In this document: piece by piece, positions 12,724 to 22,857 of the stretch | How the letters are laid out: every line of letters starts with the position of its first letter | Numbering within the stretch: position 1 is the first letter of the stretch | DNA from: Cyclina sinensis | Lineage: Eukaryota; Mollusca; Bivalvia; Venerida; Veneridae | Length of the DNA stretch: 64,000 bases | NCBI GenBank assembly: GCA_012932295.1 | Contig: JAAONU010000019.1 | Coordinates: forward strand, 19,539,908-19,603,907 | Direction: 5' to 3' | Position numbers and translations under genes: made by a program | Notes under the pieces: model-generated | The model's input: only the letters and a program-made list of their open reading frames with translations | What the model was told of the DNA's origin: nothing | Database searches by the model: none

Positions 12724-13252
12724 GTGTAGTAATAACCGTTTCTTGAAATTGATATTTGACAGATTGATACTGATAAGCCATCAGGAGGATAAGTACAGTT
12801 CATTTTACCTTTACATTTTTATTTTGAAAAATTGCGAAAGATTTAAGGTTTTGGTTTACTTTGAAAATTATTTCGATGTTTACAATTATAACTTGTATTT
12901 TAAACTTCCAAGAGATGTTTTATTTTATAAGATCTACTTGATCAAGTTCGAAATAATGTTGGCATTTGCTGTTAACTTGCGAGAAATAGTTTGTGTACAG
13001 AGTCTTCAAGATAAGAAAGTTCTCCGGTTATCAGGAATATCAGTGATTCTTCCAGCTAGTTTACTAGAGGTACAGGTGAACTGCTTGCTGGATGAAGGAC
13101 TGAAATATTATGCATTAAAATAAAAGTGGTGAAATATAAATTGACGGATTTTGTGCTTAAACTTTAATGAAAATAAACTAGAATTAAATAACCACATTTA
13201 ATAGTTTTATGAGTAAATTCATGCGGATATAATTGTCAGATTTGATTTACTA
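11691..13252. other. Upstream flank of the receptor gene
   Basis: Apart from the CT microsatellite this is AT-rich DNA without a recognisable gene. The 5' untranslated region and promoter of the receptor should lie here, but I cannot place a TATA box or start site. A possible splice acceptor ends at 13267 (ctggtttcag), just inside the annotated reading frame. Confidence 0.45.
12676..12719 (+). repeat. (CT)n microsatellite
   Basis: Uninterrupted run of about 22 CT dinucleotides, 0.5 kb upstream of the receptor gene. Open frames that run through it owe their length to the repeat. Confidence 0.95.
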
Positions 13253-15526
13253 ATGGCTGGTTTCAGAATGATGCGGAAACAAGAAAAACAGTTAAACTAT
13301 ATCTCAATATTCAAATTAATACTTATTATATTTCAATGCTTAAATGTTTTTGTAGAAGGCAAAGAAGCTGAAAGTTTGCCTTTAGAGCCAAACACGGATT
13401 TAGAGTCAAGTTTTATAAACTCTTCAACACCGGGTTATTACATGTATAACTATTATGACGAGTATAATCCTAAAGATTTTTTTAAGTTAGACACGCTCTA
13501 CTGTAGCGGTAAATCCATGTGCTCCGACGTCATTTATATGACTTTTCCGGACACACTCTGCTATTGTGATAAGATATGTGGCTTATTCAACGACTGTTGC
13601 AGCAATTATAACAAAACGTCGTCACTTTTGATGACGTCACAACAACAAATTTCACATAATCAATTTGAATGCATTCAACGTAACGAAATAATAAAGAACA
13701 AGGAATATGGTGTTACTATGGTCACTAAATGTTCATCCGAATGGGATCATAAAGTTACAAAAAATCTTTGCGAAACTAAAAAAGACCCAGAAGATATTTT
13801 GCTGAGGTTGCCGGTCACTGATAAAACAGACTTGGGTCTTATGTATAAAAACATGTACTGTGCCCAGTGTAATTTTATCGATGAATTTTATTATTGGAGA
13901 CCAGAATTATTGTGTCGAAATCGATTAGGTGCTTGGCGCATTCCCGGAGAAGATGACTGTGTTTTGTTTTTTCTAAGACCTAAACCGGAAGTTACGTACC
14001 GCACGTGTCAGGTATCACCATCAGTTATCTCCACGTGTCCGACCTCTGCAGGAAGTATTACCGACGATTTACTTCTTAACTGTACACAAGGAACGTACTC
14101 TTTGGTATATGATGAATCTGGTAAGCTGTTTCGAAACCAGTACTGTGCAATATGTAATGGTGTCAAAGGTCAGATGTACTGTGATAATATTAATATTTTG
14201 ATTCAACCTCCTCCAACTATTGTTCCGAGAGAACTATATAGTTTCCGACTTCTTGTAGATTTCAACACAGGCATCATCTCGCAAAACGATAAAGATAGAA
14301 ATATGAGAAAATGTAAAAGCAACGAAATGTATGACAGTTTCTCTAGGAAGTGTAGAAAAATATTTTGTGCACCTCCACGCATACCTACAAATGGTGTTTG
14401 TAACAATACAATAGCTGATTATCCGCAAGCGGCCTATGAGAAGGGTAACAGTGAAACATCTTCACAGCTGGAAAACTGTACATTGACCAGACTGGATCCG
14501 TCAGAATTTGAATTTACTAACAATTCAGATGTGTTTATATTTTCACAGCAGAAAGTTTATTCTAGTGAAAAATTTACGATGAATGGTACCGATGTGTTTA
14601 TATGTCTGGAGATACTCCAAAAATGTACAACCGATTGCATAGACGTGGATTTTATTTTTCATTCTGGTGTTGTTGAAAGTTATCTTTCTCTTGTTGGACT
14701 GGTCGTTTCCATTATTTGTTTAGCTGCAACGTTAATAGTGTATATTGCATTTCCACAACTTCTGAATACTCCCGGGAAAATTCTTATAAGTTTGATTATT
14801 TCTCTTCTGTTGGCACAACTTTTGTTTCTAACAGCACCTAAAGCAGAGTCTGTACGTTATCTTTGTTTTTCTGTCGGCGTGTTTGTCCATTATTTTTTCC
14901 TTGCTGCATTTTGTTGGATGAATGTCATCGCCTTTGATCTTTGGATGACCTTTTCGAACAAGTTTGTATCTCCGGGATCCGACAGTAAAGGGACAAAAAG
15001 ATTTGTTATGTATTCATTGTATGCGTGGTTTGTTCCAGTTGTAATTGTTCTGATTGCTGTTATTTTAGACTTAGTAAATTTTGATGAGCAGTACATGTAT
15101 CTGAAACCCGGATATGGAAGCCAGATATGTTGGATTTCCTCTAAGGAGTCTCTTCTACTTCTGTTTGCTGGTCCGTTGGCTTTGTTCAAACTATTTGACA
15201 TAGTTTCTTTTGTGTTAACTGCGGTGCATATTGCTCGAGCTAGAGAGCAAGCAAGAATGGCAACTCACAAAAAGAATACTTGTTCTTTCATTATAAATAT
15301 CAAGTTGTCATTAATCATGGGATTGACCTGGGTGTTTGCATTTGTCGCAAACGTTACAAATGTGACGATAATGTGGTATTTGTTTATCATTTTTAACTCT
15401 CTTCAAGGCTTATTTATTGCAATTTGTTTTCTGTTTACTATGAAAGTCGGGCGACTGATGCGTGATAAATATGAGCATCTGACCTCTAAATACACATCAA
15501 GTACCCAAACAACAACTCTTACATGA
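13253..15526 (+). CDS. Secretin/adhesion-class 7TM receptor with somatomedin-B-like ectodomain
   Basis: A single open exon of 757 codons. A hydrophobic leader (about residues 17-36) precedes a long cysteine-rich, N-glycosylated ectodomain. Residues 84-140 fit a somatomedin-B fold: Cys 84, 90, 103, 105, 109, 115, 116 and 140, with the typical CYCDKIC and DCC cores. Seven membrane segments lie at about 476-500, 510-528, 536-564, 587-607, 634-658, 683-701 and 708-728. Class B marks are Cys538 in TM3, the Cys626-Trp627 pair in loop 2, GLTWVFAF in TM6 and FNSLQGLFIA in TM7. I see no GPS autoproteolysis site, which favours a Methuselah-like receptor over a cleaved adhesion receptor. The ligand is unknown; signalling is presumably through G proteins at the plasma membrane. 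The first ATG is used, but an acceptor-like site ending at 13267 would make Met6 or Met7 the start in a spliced transcript. A broken paralogue lies at 20992-21412. Confidence 0.88.
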   Translation: MAGFRMMRKQEKQLNYISIFKLILIIFQCLNVFVEGKEAESLPLEPNTDLESSFINSSTPGYYMYNYYDEYNPKDFFKLDTLYCSGKSMCSDVIYMTFPDTLCYCDKICGLFNDCCSNYNKTSSLLMTSQQQISHNQFECIQRNEIIKNKEYGVTMVTKCSSEWDHKVTKNLCETKKDPEDILLRLPVTDKTDLGLMYKNMYCAQCNFIDEFYYWRPELLCRNRLGAWRIPGEDDCVLFFLRPKPEVTYRTCQVSPSVISTCPTSAGSITDDLLLNCTQGTYSLVYDESGKLFRNQYCAICNGVKGQMYCDNINILIQPPPTIVPRELYSFRLLVDFNTGIISQNDKDRNMRKCKSNEMYDSFSRKCRKIFCAPPRIPTNGVCNNTIADYPQAAYEKGNSETSSQLENCTLTRLDPSEFEFTNNSDVFIFSQQKVYSSEKFTMNGTDVFICLEILQKCTTDCIDVDFIFHSGVVESYLSLVGLVVSIICLAATLIVYIAFPQLLNTPGKILISLIISLLLAQLLFLTAPKAESVRYLCFSVGVFVHYFFLAAFCWMNVIAFDLWMTFSNKFVSPGSDSKGTKRFVMYSLYAWFVPVVIVLIAVILDLVNFDEQYMYLKPGYGSQICWISSKESLLLLFAGPLALFKLFDIVSFVLTAVHIARAREQARMATHKKNTCSFIINIKLSLIMGLTWVFAFVANVTNVTIMWYLFIIFNSLQGLFIAICFLFTMKVGRLMRDKYEHLTSKYTSSTQTTTLT

Positions 15527-15561
15527 TTGCAATGAATTCGAACGAACTACAAGTAGTATTT

Positions 15562-15567
15562 AATAAA
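15562..15567 (+). promoter_or_regulatory. Poly(A) signal of the receptor gene
   Basis: AATAAA, 36 bp after the stop codon. Two more copies lie at 15670-15675 and 15680-15685, so the 3' UTR is either about 60 or about 170 bases long. The tandem repeat starts just beyond. Confidence 0.5.
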
Positions 15568-15703
15568 TATCTTTTTAAAGTTTGTATAAAAAGAATTATG
15601 AGACAGTAATGGACAATGACAATTTACGACGTCATATGGTAAAGGGACATTTTTAAAATTATATTTGTAAATAAATATGAATAAAAACATTGTGAATATA
15701 AAC

Positions 15704-16601
15704 ATGTATTTGTGTTAACGTGCAATGAACATTGAACTATAAATCAGGACTGACCTCAGTATTTATCCAAGTAACAAGGTTGCAATGTTTTCAATTTTCC
15801 AGCAGTTAGTGGAAAAGTCTTTTCCCAATTTTTTCAGGCAGAAAAAACTTACTGATTACCTACAACATTAACTTCAAACATTTATGGCTTTCAGCCAGTT
15901 TAATCTTCAAATAAATCACAGCCAACGACTGTTCCTCTTAGAAATGATTATTGATGAAAGACTTCCGGCACATAGGTGTGTTGCTATTCCAAAACAATAT
16001 CAGGTTTTTTTTCTGTAATTTGCTTAAAAGACACAACGGGTTAGATGTTATGGGTTAGATTCTTCAATGTATTTCCTTGTTTTTTGTTTTGTTTTGTTTT
16101 TAAACTACCTGAAGCTGTTTCTTCAAACAGTGTTATGAAACAGGAACTTTATTTGCCAGTACTTTGAAAAACAATAGCACATATATATTTGTAAATGTAT
16201 TTCCCTTCAAAATGTTTGAAGGTGGTTGTTTTCCATCATAACGTAAGAGTTAACCATATCTGTACTGATTTCTTCCGTACACTAGGACAAAAGAATGTTT
16301 GCTCATCCTCTTATTACACTGATGTTTTCTAGTAAGGCGTTATTCATTTAGATAGTATTAACAGATGAAAGAAAAGGTTAAAGTGCGAATTCTGAACAGA
16401 AACTGAAATCAAGCGGCAGCTCCGTTTTATCAAAAGGAATTTACAGGTAAAAAGTAGTGCTGTTCTCAGGTAGGTCATACAAATTAATAGCTTTTATGTT
16501 AAAGGAACATCTATAAGACATGGAAAAATGTCTTACACAAATCATCTTTTTCTTTGGAGAATAAACCTAAGCAAAGTTATTACGTGTAAACATGTCACTC
16601 G
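15704..16601 (+). repeat. 898-bp direct repeat, copy 1
   Basis: Nearly identical to 16720-17617 at an offset of exactly 1016 bp; only a few substitutions are visible, for example near 16211, 16277 and 16374. No coding frame. A diverged third copy lies at 22181-22857. The close match shows a recent tandem duplication. Confidence 0.93.
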
Positions 16602-16670
16602 TGAACACCATATGTTGATATTTTCACCCGTGGCTGCGCCACTCGTGAAAATATCACATATGGTGTTCAC
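16601..16670 (+). repeat. Perfect-stem hairpin, MITE-like
   Basis: The sequence at 16601-16627 pairs with 16645-16670, with one extra base in the left arm, around a 17-bp loop rich in 'cccgtggctgcgcc'. It sits exactly at the junction between the two 898-bp copies and is absent from the end of copy 2. It is either a foldback element or a small insertion linked to the duplication breakpoint. Confidence 0.8.
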
Positions 16671-16719
16671 TCGATGAAATAAATTCTCATCTTCCACAAA
16701 AACAAACAAATATCCTCTA

Positions 16720-17617
16720 TGTATTTGTGTTAACGTGCAATGAACATTGAACTATAAATCAGGACTGACCTCAGTATTTATCCAAGTAACAAGGTTGCAA
16801 TGTTTTCAAATTTCCAGCAGTTAGTGGAAAAGTCTTTTCCCAATTTTTTCAGGCAGAAAAAACTTACTGATTACCTACAACATTAACTTCAAACATTTAT
16901 GGCTTTCAGCCAGTTTAATCTTCAAATAAATCACAGCCAACGACTGTTCCTCTTAGAAATGATTATTGATGAAAGACTTCCGGCACATAGGTGTGTTGCT
17001 ATTCCAAAACAATATCAGGTTTTTTTTCTGTAATTTGCTTAAAAGACACAACGGGTTAGATGTTATGGGTTAGATTCTTCAATGTATTTCCTTGTTTTTT
17101 GTTTTGTTTTGTTTTTAAACTACCTGAAGCTGTTTCTTCAAACAGTGTTATGAAACAGGAACTTTATTTGCCAGTACTTTGAAAAACAATAGCACATATA
17201 TATTTGTAAATGTATTTCCCTTCTGAATGTTTGAAGGTGGTTGTTTTCCATCATAACGTAAGAGTTAACCATATCTGTTCTGCTTTCTTCCGTACACTAG
17301 GACAGAAGAATGTTTGCTCATCCTCTTATTACACTGATGTTTTCTAGTAAGGCGTTATTCATTTAGATAGTATTAACAGATGAAAGAAAAGATTAAAGTG
17401 CGAATTCTGAACAGAAACTGAAATCAAGCGGCAGCTCCGTTTTATCAAAAGGAATTTACAGGTAAAAAGTAGTGCTGTTCTCAGGTAGGTCATACAAATT
17501 AATAGCTTTTATGTTAAAGGAACATCTATAAGACATGGAAAAATGTCTTACACAAATCATCTTTTTCTTTGGAGAATAAACCTAAACAAAGTTATTACGT
17601 GTAAACATGTCACTCGT
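16720..17617 (+). repeat. 898-bp direct repeat, copy 2
   Basis: Second copy of 15704-16601. It ends at 'cactcgt', after which the sequences part. Confidence 0.93.
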
Positions 17618-19520
17618 TTATCTACAGCTAACGTTATATTCTAAGGAACTGACCTGTATAGGTCCAGAAAAGTTAGTCAAAGTTCAGTTTTTCATTGTAT
17701 ATACTCCAGACACTTAAAATAAGACAGTTAAACCAAAGAAGACTAGTTATTTTTCAAAGATAAGTTCATACGTTTGAGTGTAACAGAGGTAGACAAGAAG
17801 ACGGAGATCAAAGCACTGCAGGGAGGTTTGTAGTAAGCATGTATTATTGGATTTTGAAAACTTAGAGTAAACGAAAACAAAGAAACAAAAAAGGGAAACA
17901 ACTCAATACTGTGAAAGTGAATGATAACAAAAAACGAGCATGGTAAATCATAAAAAAGAGATATTTCTTTTAACCCCGAGGACACTAAGATCGTTGGATG
18001 AAGCAGGGTGAATGTGGTGTACCATAGAAAATGTACAATAACATGAAATCTTTGATAAGGTTTCCCTGATAGGTCTTTTGATATCCTGGCTTAAATTTTA
18101 TGTAAGTAAAACGCTAGGGTTTGATAATATCCCATAAGATACAGCATTAAACATGTTAAATGTAAAGAGGTAAATTCCAGTGTAGTCTCGCATTATGTCT
18201 CAGCGCAGGGCTAAAACCTCGGCAGATTCAAGGTACGTGTTGTATAGTAGACAAAATTAATGCTCCCGATTCCTGCGAGATCGTAACTATATCGTCAAGA
18301 AATGTTATGGTTTTTCATTCTGCATCAACATGATTTGCCTAAGTTTAAGAATAAAGTTTGTCTTATAATTGGATAGATACATAATCTGCTGTTCAAGAAT
18401 ATTCCTTTTTCGTTCTAAAAATCGTCCTGTATTGCATAGAAACTGAAAATCGCTATGCAATAACCATAATACGCATGGCATGGACAGACAGAAAACAAGC
18501 CTTATTAATGTTTATACATTAGAATTATCTAAAGTTTATCAAGAATTCAAATAGCTCTGAGTTCACATAGCTCTGTCTCGATGATCAATTTCACTGATTA
18601 AGTTCACTGATTAATTTGAGACCACTCGCCAGTTTTACATTCTTCCAAGCATTGCTTTGTAACTGACGAGAATACGTCTTGTTTTATTTTTAACTCAGAA
18701 TTCCACGTGTTACCGACATTAACCTTAGGCTGAGTAATCGGTAACTTTTAACCTTTTCTTACTTGAATATAAGAAATTAATGTCGAAGATGACGGAGGAC
18801 TGTCTACGCCTTGGCCAATTTTCAAACTCTAGCGGGAATGTTCTCATATATTTGCAAAATGTTTGAGACGTGTTTCTGTGTTATAATATTGAGCGATGAT
18901 ATTAACAAACATAGTCTGTACATCTTGTTATAAAAATTTACAATACATATACAAAATTGAAATACATCTCTTACAGCGTGAAGAAAGAAAAGTGAATAGA
19001 AATTTTGGCAAACAGTTATAAGCTATCAGCGGTTAATACAGTGCTTTGAATAATTGTATCAAGTTTGTTTAACTGTTTATACTGTTTTAAATTATATGAA
19101 TGAATATACTGTTTGATTAAACCTTTACAATAACAAATCCAATCAGCATGCATAAACAAACACCAACACAGAACTGTTTAGTTTGCAATAGGTTTATCTT
19201 CATAAGTTGTCATGTCAATAAGTAAGAATTAATCTTCCGATTTTCAGATGTAACAACTTTACATCATATGGCAAAATTGTTTATTTTTCAATTACAATCT
19301 TGCAACTTCACCAGAACAGAAACACTCTACAAATCTAAATACCAACTTCGGTGTATCTCGGTTCTCTGATTTCTGTTCTGGTTAAAAATGAAACTAATTA
19401 CCTAGAATGATATAAGAAATTGCATAGATCAAGTCCTGATAAATACTTAAGTACAACAACAACAAAAAATCGAATCTGTATTATATGCTGGTTTCGTGTT
19501 TAGACATAGTTTACCCCTTT
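17618..19520. other. Intergenic
   Basis: AT-rich. No reading frame, RNA gene or repeat that I can support. Confidence 0.5.
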
Positions 19521-19957
19521 GTCGATGTACTGTCCTATGATATAACTTCGGGATGCGAAGAATAATTGTCGATGTACTGTCCTACGGTATAACGTCGGGA
19601 AGCAAGAAACAATTGCCGATGTACCGTCCTATGATATAACTTCGGGAAGCAAGAAACAATTGTCGATGTACTGTCTTACGGTATAACGTCGGGAAGCGAA
19701 GAATAATTGTCGATGTACTGTCCTATGATATAACTTCGGGAAGCAACTGTCCTATGATATAACGTCGGGAAGCAAGGAACAATTGTCGATGTACTGTCCT
19801 ATGATATAACTTCGGGAAGAAACTGTCCTATGATATAACGTCGGGAAGCAAGGAACAATTGTTGATGTACTGTCCTATGATATAACTTCGGGAAGAAACT
19901 GTCCTATGATATAACGTCGGGAAGCAAGGAACAATTGTCGATGTACTGTACTATGAT
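19521..19957 (+). repeat. Satellite with 47-bp units that become 76-bp units
   Basis: Four units of about 47 bp (gtcgatgtactgtcctatg ... acaatt) are followed by three units of about 76 bp and a partial one. The longer unit arose by an internal duplication of about 29 bp (tgtcctatgatataac.tcgggaag). The last 76-bp units are almost identical, so the longer unit was amplified most recently. There are no unique spacers, so this is not a CRISPR array. Confidence 0.92.
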
Positions 19958-20991
19958 TGGGCATTCATAGACATTCATGTCTTTGATATATTGCATTTAT
20001 TTCTATTTTTACACCTCAAAAGGCAAGGTTGCAACCCAAAACAGAATTCTTTGTACGAATAAGACAAGTTATCTTTAAGATTTTATGAAAGTTTAAAGTC
20101 ACCGTGATGTAAATCAGTATGAACTGACTGTCATACCACTGGCAACTTTAACCATTAATACAATTTTAAAATCCCCACAAACAAAAGAAACTTATGGATG
20201 CCATCTTTTTCTGATTCTTTATCTGGATTTACTTTCTCAGTGATGAAAAGATATTTCAGTAAATTAGCTTAGCTGAGCTTTTTATTCAACAGTCTTCTAG
20301 ATCCTAGTACAATATTTTCTGGACGTTTTTAGTATGTCGACTCTTTGCAAATAACGCATTATTGAAAAATTCCGTTTCGGAAAAAACCTATTAATACTTT
20401 GCTTGAAATAAGAGAAAGAACAGATAATGCTTACAATAATTAACTAAATATTTTTTGAACAGTTTTACAAACACTCTGTGCCATTTGTTAAATAAACACT
20501 CTCTGCATCTGCTATTCTCTTATTGTAATCAACAGTCAGATTGATTCACATCTGCTTATTACCGCATCTGAGATACGTTTTTTTTCTAAGTTGCTCCAAA
20601 CGTATCCCGAAAAAGCTTGAAACAAATTTATTTATTTTGTTTGGAAAACCTGTTCTTGAAACTTTGATTTATATGTTGTTTTCTGTTGGTATTTTACCAT
20701 TTTGTTCGATGTTCCGTACAATTATATTATGCCGAGATATAAGTTAATCTCATTCAGTTTGAGTATTTGTTTTTTTTTCTTACTTATAAATAGGAAAACA
20801 AGTACTAACCTCTCTTGGTTGCTTCCTGGGTTCAAATCAGTACTTGCGCCGAAGGGTATGGACATTTACATCAGACTCTCGCCCCTTGCGGCATTCGAAC
20901 CAGTGACCTCTAGATCGAGAGTCTTGTGTGTAACTGTGTAACATTCCAATCACTGTCCTTATAATTTGTTTTGTATCCGCGTGCGGTTACG
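19958..20991. other. Intergenic with a possible repeat fragment
   Basis: AT-rich, with no gene. The stretch at about 20800-20940 (gggttcaaatc, attcgaaccagtgacctcta) is richer in GC and resembles the tRNA-like or reverse-transcriptase-associated repeat tails of animal genomes. I cannot assign it. Confidence 0.4.
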
Positions 20992-21412
20992 GTTTCCGGA
21001 CACACTTTGCTATTGTGATAAGATTAAGATATGTGGCTTATTCAACGACTGTTGCAGCAATTATAATGAAACGTCGTCACTATTTATGACGTCACAACAA
21101 CCATTTACACATAATCAATTTGAATGCATTCAACCTAACGAAATAACAAAGAACAAGGAATATGTTTTACTATGGTCACTAAATGGTCATCCGAATGGGA
21201 TGATAATGTTACAAACAATCTTTGTGAAACTGAAAAAGACCCGGATGATATTTTGCTGTGGTTGTCGGTCACTGAAAAAACAGACTTGGGTCTCATGTAT
21301 AATATCACGTACTGTGCCAATTGTGATTTTATCGATGAATTAAAACATATGGTGTCGAAATCATAAGTGCTTGGAGAGTTCTCGGAGAAGAATATTGTGT
21401 TTTGTTTCTTGT
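20992..21412 (+). pseudogene. Truncated copy of the receptor ectodomain
   Basis: Closely matches 13546-13980 of the intact receptor: the somatomedin-B-like core, the run 'FNDCCSNYN', then the region up to 'TDLGLMY'. The copy has a 6-bp in-frame insertion between CYCDK and ICG (adding KI), a one-base deletion near 21163 that shifts the frame, and a deletion near 21340 that removes the equivalent of 'YYWRPELLC'. It stops before the last third of the ectodomain, and the whole seven-helix domain is absent. It cannot make a receptor. Confidence 0.9.
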
Positions 21413-22180
21413 ATAATAACTACCACCACTAAAGCTCTCTAAACATTTGCACCACTTCTGTAGTAAGTCAGTTCTGCTTCAATTAATTACAATATTATTA
21501 ACAATAAGTATATTCAACGCTGACAATAGTTTCATACTTTTTAGTTTTCAACTGACGAGATGCGTCTTACAATTCATTTCCGCCATCTTAACAGCTGTGT
21601 ATTACGTCATTTATCTACGTCTACGTCGTTTATACAAGATTGGATTTTGTCTCAAATACTGTGTTAATGTGACGATGGTTAGTAGATTTTAGAAGGCAAG
21701 ACTTAGATTGAAAATGTTTTGAAAGACGTTATTGCTTTAAATAAGTATTTTGACGTTTACTTGTCTCTTGAATCGAAAGTTTTTATTACGCAGCGTAAAA
21801 AAGAACAGCCATCAGCAGAACAACATTAATTAATAAGCCCCACCTACGAAAATATAGTTTCATGAAAAAAAAATGAATTTGAAACGTGTTAGAATCGAAA
21901 TAATAAATCCAAGAATGCAGATGCTGATGCCTTAACAGGCTCGTGATCTAATTATAATGCATCTGCACTCCTAATCTACGTTAGGCCTACACTCATGGCT
22001 AGGATTAATTATTTCTAGAGTATTGGCAGTAAATTTGAAACTGACAGACGAAAAACGTAAGACCTTCCGAAAATAAAAAAGGTACAAAAATATCCATTGA
22101 AATACATAAAAGGCATACAAATATCTAATACCGATGCTTCGTGTGAAAAATAAAACCTAGGTACTTTACCACAGCTCGTT
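21413..22180. other. Intergenic between pseudogene and repeat copy
   Basis: No coding signal. By position, the membrane domain of the duplicated receptor should have been here, but I can trace none of it. Confidence 0.45.
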
Positions 22181-22857
22181 TTAAATCAGGACTGATTCTT
22201 TATCTAAGAAGGTTAGGTTTTTCCAGCAGTTATTGGGAAAGGCAATTCGTCTATTCCCCAAATTTTCTAATCAGAAAAGTACAGAAAAGTAAGAAAGAAA
22301 TGGTAACTGATTGTCTACGGCAATAATTCCAAACATTTGTGGCTTTCAGCCAGTTTAAATCTTCAAATAAATCATGACCCACGACTGTTCCTCAAAGAAA
22401 TGATTATTGATGAAAGAATACCGGCACGTAGGCGTGTTGCTACTCTAAAAATATTTTATTTTTATGTTATCTGTTAAGGAAACATCCTAGGTTAGTTTCT
22501 GTAAATATTTTTTCTTGATTTGTTTAGAGGAAACAGCTTGCAGCTGTTGCTTCTGAAAATATTATGTAACAGGAAATTTATTTTAGTACTTCGAAGAACA
22601 AAAGTGTATATATTTCTTAAATGTTTCATTTTGTCAGTATGTTTGAAGGTCGTTTTTCTTTACATAACAATTACAGATATCTCTTTTGCTTTTTTCCGAG
22701 CATCAGATCTGAGAAACAACATTTATGAGAAATGTTTCCTTATCTCATTATTGCTTTTAATATTTTAAGTAAAGCAATATTCATTTAGATAGTCATTACA
22801 AATGAAAGTCAAGATTAAAGTGCGAATTCTTAACTAAAACTGAAATCAAGCGGCAAT
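22181..22857 (+). repeat. Diverged third copy of the receptor 3' flank repeat
   Basis: Clear but indel-rich match to 15704-16601. Examples are 'tttaaatcaggactga', 'ggctttcagccagttt', 'gaaatgattattgatgaaag' and 'attaaagtgcgaattct'. The order pseudogene then repeat mirrors receptor then repeat upstream, so both belong to one segmental duplication. Confidence 0.85.

Noticed and set aside
12620..13123. 167-codon open frame upstream of the receptor
   Set aside because: Its first part is the CT microsatellite read as Ser-Leu repeats. The rest has no recognisable motif, no splice context and AT-rich chance-like composition.
13253..15526. A GPS-cleaved adhesion receptor
   Set aside because: No Cys/Trp-rich GPS with an HL-T or HL-S cleavage site is seen between about residues 420 and 475.
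19521..19957. Regular repeats as a CRISPR array
   Set aside because: No unique spacers between units, and the setting is a eukaryotic genome. It is a satellite.
20702..20941. tRNA gene or SINE near 20800-20940
   Set aside because: Phrases such as gggttcaaatc resemble a T-arm, but I could not fold a cloverleaf or find defined ends.
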